Below the pieces are notes generated by a model. That model was not told where the DNA came from. It searched no databases and saw only the letters and a list, made by a program, of their open reading frames with translations. Shown in pieces: positions 57,301 through 64,000 of a DNA stretch of 64,000 bases. The stretch covers positions 248,001 through 312,000 of the forward strand of contig NW_008805069.1 of the NCBI RefSeq assembly GCF_000004825.1, read 5' to 3'. The translations under genes and the position numbers were made by a program. This DNA is from Heterostelium album PN500. Its lineage: Eukaryota; Evosea; Eumycetozoa; Acytosteliales; Acytosteliaceae. Position 1 is the first letter of the stretch. Each line of letters starts with the position of its first letter.

Positions 57301-59546
57301 GCTCGCGTGACCCAGAGGCATCGCATCTTCTCTGGGAATTGCTTGTGGTTCTCAACAACAACGAAGGTCAAATCCTCGACAACGAGAAGAACTTTGACAA
57401 GACACTCCACAAGCTTCTCCTGGACAACAAAAACTCGATGACCAACTTCCCACCACAGCAACTGAATCGATCTGATGCCGACCTACAGATCCTACTCAAC
57501 GAGATGCAAAACCTGTTGATTCGTGGCGATCTCGTAGGCGCACACAAATTCACAATGGACAACCAGCTCTGGACTCATGCCATTGTACTTTCACATTACC
57601 TCGGACCAGAGGCATACGGCAAAACACTGTTGGCATTCAGCAACAATTCATTCCCATTGGGATCACCGCTAAAGACCGTCTACAGTTTGTACTCGAACAA
57701 CACTCGTGAGTTGTTCAAAGACTTGCAGGGTGTCAACGCATCGCCCGCCTTCCTAGAGAGCTGGAAGGAGAACATCGCTGCTCTCCTCTTCAACGGAAAG
57801 GCACAGGGTCAAAAGGTGATCGGTGAGATGGGTGACCGTATCTGGGCGATCCAGAAGCGAGTCGAGGCAGCACACGCATGCTACTTACTCTCTGACTACC
57901 AGTTTGGACCATTGGATAATCCAAACAGCAGAATTGTACTATTAGGTGGTGATCACAAAGTATCGAAACACTATATAACAACAGAGTCACTTCAGCGTTC
58001 TGAAATCTACGAATACGGAAAAACACTCGGTAACTCTCAATATTCATTGCCAATGATTTTGGTTTATAAATTTTTATATGCTACATTATTATGTGATTTA
58101 GGAATGATTGAACAATCATCAAAGTAAGTTTGTCAATAACCAGTCGTTAAAAGTTTGAACGATAGATCTATTTGAAACTAATTCCACTTCTTCTTTCTCT
58201 TTAGATATATAAATACCATTAAAAATACATTAAAGAATCATAATATTAATAATCCCAACTTTATATATCAACTTGACACCTTCTCTGAGAGATTAATGAA
58301 TTTCTCATCATCCAAGTAAGTAGCTACAACTACCATTTTTTTTACATATCTTCTTTCTAACTAACTTGATTTTAGGATGAATACATCTGGATCATGGATT
58401 CAATTACCTTCTATATTCAAATTTGGATTTGGTGGATCAAAGAAATCAAATAATGCACCTGCTGCTGTTGTTTCAACAGCACCGGTACCTGTAGTCGCTG
58501 CTGTGGCACCAGTAGCTGCTCAGCCGGTCAAGGAATCACCAGTGAAGCCAGCAGTCACAAAATCAAATAGCTCACTCAAGTTTGACGATGATGAAGATTT
58601 GTATAGTTCATTCTCTACAAAAACACCAAAGAAGGATTTGAGTCAGCCACCCGCACCAACACCAGAGGGTGAAACTCTCGACAGCGCCACTGGCATGTCA
58701 CAGGATGACGACAAGGACAAGCAAGCCGGTGGCAAATCATGGTGGTTCTGGAAGAAGAACAAGTCGAACGCCAAGGAGATGCTGCTCAACGACGAAAACA
58801 AATTCATCTACGACGAGAAGCTTGGCACCTGGATCGAGAAGGGCAAACCACTGCCAAAGCCAGCGGAACCAACTCCGCCACCACCCATGATGGATCCATC
58901 ACCCTCGCCAAACGGAAACTATTCGACACCGGGCAATTCAAGTCCACCCGTTGGAATGGGTTCTCCAATGATTCCACACTCGTCGTCGCCACATGGTGAC
59001 GTTGGTCCCAACGGTGAGGAATCATCGCCACTCTCGCCCGGCGTCAACAAATATTCATTGATCTCTCCAAATCCCGGTGGAAAGAGAAGACCTCGTTACT
59101 TGGACACATTGAATCAATCTGTTTACTCTGGTTCCGGAGCTAATCTTGTGTCTTCCAACGATGGAACCAATTCCGCGTTCAAACCATCAATGCCAGTTCC
59201 CGGTCAGTTCGAACCATCCGCACCAATGCCAATCGAACAACAACAACCAATGGCCACTGGTATGCCACAGATGATGAGTGGTTCGCCAATGGGAGCAGCA
59301 CCACCACCCATGATGGGAGTGGCAGCACCGCTACCCATGATGGGAAGCTCACCAATGGGAGCAGCGCCACCACCCATGATGGGAAGCTCACCAATGGGAG
59401 CAGCGCCACCACCCATGATGGGAAGCTCGCCAATGGGAGTAGCACCACCACCTATGATGGGAGCAGCGCCACCCATGATGAGTAGTCCTCCAATGGGAGC
59501 ACCACCAATGTCTGCTTCCATACCAAATTTCCCACCCACTCAATAA
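54301..59546 (+). CDS. Sec16 homologue, COPII assembly scaffold, with one -1 frame change
   Basis: Sec16 marks ER exit sites and organises the Sec23/24 and Sec13/31 coat. Exons 54301-58123, 58205-58315 and 58376-59546; about 1,700 residues. Residues 1 to about 920 are low-complexity, rich in Gln, Pro, Ser and Asn, with DSSFF/SSFFGD-like repeats. The central conserved domain starts at HPVFTFGFGGKVAMLRP. It continues FPGPLTNSTSKDTVNKWI, LLWELLVVLNNNEGQ, RGDLVGAHKFTMDNQLWTHA, NWKEN-type helices, AAHACYLLSDYQFGPL, SRIVLLGGDHK and RSEIYEYGKTLG, all in Sec16 order. The C-terminal region has FGFGGSKK, SWWFWKKNK, YDEKLGTWIEKGKP and Met/Pro/Gly repeats. Near 57201-57206 the frame must slip back one base to reach FPGPL. 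The skipped region is conserved in Sec16, so an intron is unlikely. In an essential gene this suggests a base-calling or assembly error. Confidence 0.85.
59276..59480 (+). repeat. In-frame Met/Gly/Pro repeat in Sec16 C-terminus
   Basis: About six copies of a roughly 33-base unit encoding variants of PPMMGSSPMGA. Very similar at the DNA level, which points to recent slippage. Confidence 0.7.
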
Positions 59547-60155
59547 AAAATTATTAGTAAAAAAAAAAAAAAAAAAAAAAGTCTTTATTTCTCTATCTTT
59601 CTGATGATGTAATTTCACCAAGTATTTGATAACAACTACAAATAAAAGGATTAATTATTTAATTAATTGTTACAGTAGATAAACTAACTAACTAATCAAA
59701 TTAAATATTTACATATCAGTTGTATCAGTGTTTAGATTATCTATAATTGATAGATAATGGACAAACAATCGATATCCCATTCTCAATAGAGGTTTGTGAT
59801 CTAACTCAAGACGTATCTTTCGACTGGAGCCAATTCTTGATGATTCTCATTGATTGTTTGAAATTAGACCACAGACGAACAAACGATTGAATGAAGAGAT
59901 AAACAAAATTGTCTGCTGACTTAATAATATACCATCAAATATTCTTACAACCTGTTCAAAAAAAAAACAATAAAACTCTGTTATATTCATCTTTATATTA
60001 GTATTGCCATCCTTTGTACAAGTAGTGTTCATTTGTTTGTGTTTTGAAAAATGTGCATAAATAAAAAAAAAAAAAAATTAGTAAATTAAAAAATTAATTA
60101 AAATCAAAGTATTTGTTCTGCAAACTAAATTAATAAAATAAACCAGTTTAATAAA
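59547..60155. other. Intergenic region
   Basis: Starts with a run of more than 20 A at 59559-59580, just after the Sec16 stop. The remainder is A/T-rich spacer with the presumed promoter of the ISOC-type gene. No gene seen. Confidence 0.55.
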
Positions 60156-60938
60156 ATGGGTTCAAGACTTCTTGGTAAAATATTGACAGAGTCTTCTGCT
60201 TTATTTGTGTATGTATATTGATATTAATGATATTGATATTATATGTATTCTATTATTATTATATGTTTGTTTTTAATTGCTAACAAACATTAAATTAAAT
60301 TATGATAGATGTGATATTCAACAAAAGTTTGTACCCCTTATTCATGATATGCCACGTTTAGTTCAACATGCTAGTACTTTAGTAGGTGTTTTATAATAGC
60401 TATTATGTTATGTTGTGTTGTTACTAAACTAATATATTAATTAATATTGTTGTCGTTGTTGTTTTGCTTTTGGTAGATTAAAGGATGTCAAGAACTTAAT
60501 GTTCCTATTGTTGGTACGGAGCAATATCCAAAGGCACTGGGATCGATGATCGATGAGGTATCGCCGAGCACCTACAAAGTGTATCCAAAGACACTGTTCT
60601 CTATGTACATTCCAGAGATCAAGTCACGTTTGAAAGGCGGTGATCTCAGTCATGTGAGATCTGTCATACTCACTGGCATCGAGACACACGTATGCATTCT
60701 ACAGACTACACTGGATCTGCTCGAGGATGGTTACGAAGTGCATGTGGTGCGCGATGCCGTGTCAAGTCAGCGTCTAGACGACAAGAATACAGCAATCGAG
60801 AGATTGAGACAGAGCGGTGCTTTCATTACTAGCACCGAGAGTATCTTGTTCCAACTGATGAGAGATGCCAATCACAAAAACTTTAGAAACATCTCAACAC
60901 TTGTAAAGGATCACAATACTAAAGTATCAAAGTTATAA
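60156..60938 (+). CDS. Isochorismatase-domain protein (ISOC1/ISOC2 type), three exons
   Basis: Exons 60156-60208, 60309-60381 and 60477-60938 encode 195 residues, as in animal ISOC2. The cysteine-hydrolase fold is seen in ALFVCDIQQKF (the Asp of the catalytic triad), HDMPRLVQHASTLIKGCQEL, VPIVGTEQYPKALGS, KTLFSMY, then ILTGIETHVCILQTTLDLLE with the nucleophile Cys. After it come VHVVRDAVSSQRLDDKNTAI and ERLRQSGAFITSTESILFQL. This is very like ISOC1/2 over its whole length. The substrate of these eukaryotic proteins is not established. No signal peptide is visible; the N-terminus MGSRLLGKILTESSA could be a weak organelle signal. Confidence 0.88.
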
Positions 60939-61394
60939 AATATACTTTCGAGATAGTTCAATAAACTTTTTGTAAATAAACCACTCTGTTTGACTTTAGA
61001 TATCTATGTTCACAATTGCAAAAAAGTCGATTGGATTAAGCATATTATTTTATTTATATATATATGAATTTTGAGGAAATTTGTTGAATTTGCATTCGGA
61101 GAAACACAACCTAAGAGGTGAGAACAGTAATGATACAGATCATTTGATTAAAGAAAGCTAAAATCATTTGATCTGTATAATTATTAATTAAATCTTTCAC
61201 ACTTCAATCACCAAACACTAATTTAAATAAAGAAATTAAATGTTGATTACTTGTGATTGTTGAAAATGAGTTATCAATGAGTCATACTACTTACTTTTCT
61301 TTTTTATACATTTAAAAAAAAAAAAAATTTATTTAATATAATAAAAAAATCTATAATCATACCTGATATTGACAATACCATCCTAAGTTAGCCT
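60939..61394. other. Intergenic spacer
   Basis: A/T-rich DNA with a TATATATA stretch near 61055. No gene seen. Confidence 0.45.
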
Positions 61395-61965
61395 CATTGA
61401 TATTGAAGTTCTTGTTGGACAAGAAGCAAAGAATCTCGCATTTTCCAATGCTAGTAATACTATATTTAATTTAAAACAATTAATAGGTAAAAAGTAAATA
61501 TTATATTGCTTTTAATTTATTAAAATGGTTTATTAGTAAACACATTTTTTGTAGATTTTCAAAGATTGAAGATTTTGATATGTTACCATTCAAGGTAATA
61601 CCAGATGAATTGGATAACCCAAAGGTTTCAGTCACAGTAAATGGTACTGAGAAATTTTATTCACCAGAAGAGATGGTTTCTTTTATTTTCTCTAAACTGA
61701 AGAAAAATGCTGAAATCTATTTGGGTGAACCAGTTTCTATATCAATGGAAATTTGACGATTGTTAAAATTGATCTTGGAAGTAACAATGTGACATCTCTT
61801 CAAATTCCAAATTACAATGAACATTTAACAAAAGGCTACTTCAAATTTGCTTCACAACTACTTGAGTCAGCCAAAAAATCAATTGCTTCACCAATACCCT
61901 GATGAAAAAGCAAAAATAGAAATGCAAGTGAATGGTTGGACAAATATTAATGAAAGGAAACTTCA
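61395..61965 (+). pseudogene. Hsp70 gene relic, two separated pieces
   Basis: The first piece reads VLVGQEAKNLAFSNASNTIF, NLKQLIGKK, then after a 61-nt intron (61494-61554, GTAAAT...GTAG) FSKIEDFDMLPFKVIPDELD and NGTEKFYSPEEMVSFIFSKL, then AEIYLGEP. This matches the Hsp70 ATPase domain from the GDAAKN to the AYLG segment. The P-loop-like N-terminus is missing. A second piece near 61840-61950 reads LLESAKKSIASPIP and, in another frame, DEKAKIEMQVNGW, as in the C-terminal lid. Everything between is lost and several frame breaks are present. The retained intron shows it came from a genomic copy, not from a processed transcript. Confidence 0.7.
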
Positions 61966-62052
61966 ATAATTAAACAAAAAATGTGGATGTTTATTTAAAT
62001 AAAAAAAATAAAATAATATGGTTCACTATTTAATTTGAATATATATTTTTAT

Positions 62053-63733
62053 TTATTTATCTATTTCAAAGATAGTTGCTGAGCAATGTGATCTATCATA
62101 TTCGTCTCCATAAAGAATAAATTGCCATTGATCTTTTTCGATGGAATATCTACCACTACCTTTATTTCCACCAATGTTATAAATATAACTCTCTTTCTCC
62201 GATACTCGGTGATATACCATTGATCGTGTATTATTAGATCGTTTTACCATGGTTTTGAGGTTTTTAATTTCTTTGGTGAGGATGTTGAATCGAATGAATC
62301 TATTGTGTTTGCTGTGCAAATAAATATGTCGATTGCCATCAGTACATGCTGATATCCACTCACACTGTTGATCTGATTTCCAATTTTCCATTGTTTTGCG
62401 ATTGATATTGATTATTGACATTTCAAATTCATATTGAGATATGATATATAGATATCCGTTATCATACAATGCAGTAATTGCTTTGGGAAAGTTCAAAGCT
62501 TCTGATTGATACAATTCACATTGAAGAGTTCTAATATTAAATCGATAGATACTACGTCCTAAAATCAGATATATATGATCTTGTCCATCATAACATGCTT
62601 TATCAATTGCTGAAAATACATCATCGATATCTTTAATAGTATGAACATGATATGTTTGATGTCTTATCGAATATACACAGCATTTGGCTTCGATAAAGTA
62701 AGAACCAAATATGTAAATATTCTCTCCAATTGTAATTGATTGACTATCGTATGGATATAGATCAAACCCTTTTAACTCTCCAAGATCAGTGATATTGTAA
62801 TTCGATAAATCAATTAGAAAAAATACGAATCGATTGCTTCAATAGTTTATGAAGCTTGGTGAAATCAAACTTATCAATTATTAAATGGTAATATTTATTA
62901 TTGATATTGTTTATGATTGTTGTTGTTGATAAAGATGAAAATGATTTGAATTGATTATTATAATTATAGATTAAATCTAATATCATTGAATCTGTATTAT
63001 TATCATAATTTAATAGAATATCTTGAATGCTATAATTACTATTAGCACTATTAATATTAATGTTGTAAGAAAGAGTACAATAGAATATGGTTTCATTGTT
63101 TGATTTGATGAATGATGAAAGTGTTTGATTTGTATCGATTGATTCCATGATTGATGGAATTGAATAACTAGTTGTTGTATCAATATTATCTGATGATGAT
63201 GAAGATGATGATGTATTTGATGTTGATCTATCATAACTATTATTTAATTTGATTATATTTATTAAATATTTTAATTCATTGATATTATTCTCGATTTGAT
63301 TGATGATTATCTCTTTGTCATCAATGATTAGTGTCTTTATCTTTTTCTCTTCACTCATAAGGTACAAATGCAACTCTTCAAAGTGTTTGGAGATCTGTTT
63401 CTCTTTTGAATCTAATTCGCTGTATTTTGCTGTTGATGACTTTATTGTTTTCCAAATATCATCTAATCTTTGTGAAATATATTTGAAATGATATGTACTA
63501 TTTGTATCATTATTATTATTATTACTACTATTACTATTATTATTTAATACTTGATTTAGTCCCAATCTAATATCATCGATATGATAAACGAAAGTAGAAT
63601 GCTCCATATCTTTGATATGATTGGCAGAGCATCTTGAACACAACAACTTATTACACTCGTGACATACCAACTCTAATACTCTTTTATGATCTGAACATTT
63701 AAAATCATTATTTTTGCTAACTTTACTATCCAT
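62053..63733 (-). CDS. B-box zinc finger/coiled-coil/propeller-like protein, second copy, with one +1 frame change
   Basis: The N-terminal frame (63733-62810) has the B-box (CSDH, CHECNKLLCSRC, HIKDMEHSTFVYH), an Asn-rich linker and a coiled coil (LDSKEKQISKHFEELHLYLM, IINQIENNINELKYLINII). Another frame continues from about 62815 to 62053 with FLIDLSNYNITDLGELKGFD, QSITIGENIYIFGSYFIEAK, CYDGQDHIYLILGR, CTDGNRHIYLHSK and YSIEKDQWQFILYGDEYDRS. These propeller-like strands correspond to those of the gene at 25731-27453. The shift is +1, at a run of six T. A 58-nt intron with GTATTT...AAAG would also restore the frame, but it would delete a strand that the paralogue keeps. About 560 residues in total. 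Function unknown. Confidence 0.66.
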
Positions 63734-63890
63734 AATTAAATATTATTATAAATATAAGTATAATTATTATTAATCAAAGTAAACAACAAAATTTTAAAAG
63801 GAAAAATAACAAAACATAAGTATGAAAAAAAGTAAAGATTTAAGTTTAAAATTGTGTTGGGGTGTTTATTTTATTTTATTTTATTTTATT
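63734..63890. repeat. TTTTA pentanucleotide microsatellite in intergenic spacer
   Basis: A run of about seven TTTTA units lies at 63866-63901 between the B-box gene's 5' end and the next minus-strand gene. Its last units overlap the stop codon of that gene. Confidence 0.7.
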
Positions 63891-64000
63891 TTATTTTATT
63901 TGTGGGTTTTTAACTTTTTTGGTCGATGATGGACCATTAGATACATCGAAAGATAACTTGTTATCCTTTTGATCGATATCTACATGTGAATTCTCTTTTA
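63891..64000 (-). CDS. 3' end of an unidentified gene (partial)
   Basis: The minus frame is open from the window edge to a TAA at 63891-63893 and reads HVDIDQKDNKLSFDVSNGPS, then STKKVKNPQIK. The lysine-rich, hydrophilic end has no recognisable domain. The call rests only on the open frame and its composition. Confidence 0.35.
   Translation of the reverse strand, partial: KENSHVDIDQKDNKLSFDVSNGPSSTKKVKNPQIK

Overview
This window looks like nuclear DNA of a dictyostelid social amoeba. Intergenic DNA and introns are extremely A+T-rich. Introns are short (about 60-130 nt) with GTAAGT/GTATGT-like donors. Asn- and Gln-rich low-complexity tracts are common, and the genes include a ComC-like EGF-repeat surface protein, B-box proteins, a Sec16 with a long Gln/Pro arm and a diverged actin. 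I cannot name the species. All calls come from reading translations, motifs and splice sites; no search was run.

Layout. 1-1030: 3' part of glucosidase II beta. 1553-30254: an accessory region, almost all on the minus strand. It holds six copies of a two-exon F-box-like/leucine-rich family, ankyrin-type genes (one intact, one decayed, one scrambled), an ARF-like pair (one broken), a truncated DEAD-box helicase, a B-box/propeller gene, a TIR DNA element and several dispersed or palindromic repeats. 31127-32445: a diverged actin with an inserted loop. 32570-40030: a tandem duplication in which one copy of an EGF/IPT membrane-protein gene is reduced to its two ends and the other encodes 1462 residues with 22 EGF-like modules. 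40638-46441: three tandem units, each a small SAP-like acidic gene followed by an F-box-like gene; the SAP gene survives only in the first unit and the middle F-box-like copy is internally deleted. 47597-60938: mostly housekeeping genes, namely a sugar-porter transporter, acyl-CoA-binding protein, LSM12, Sec16 and an ISOC-type hydrolase. 61395-64000: an Hsp70 relic, a second B-box/propeller gene and the 3' end of an unidentified gene.

The main structural result is that the recurring 100-150-residue and 350-380-residue open frames are two exons of one gene. Exon 1 always ends in the codons for NDKR at a GTAA or GTAT donor. Exon 2 always begins with codons for KL(N/K) after an AG. The family has a nearly constant first exon, a variable middle of exon 2 and an acidic tail, and it is present as eight full-length copies, one internally deleted copy and at least four small relics. 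The region is being rearranged by tandem and segmental duplication, internal deletion and recombination through acidic GAA/GAT tracts.

Several otherwise good genes carry single reading-frame breaks (an F-box-like copy, an ARF-like gene, both B-box genes, Sec16). Some may be assembly or base-calling errors, so these calls are hedged.
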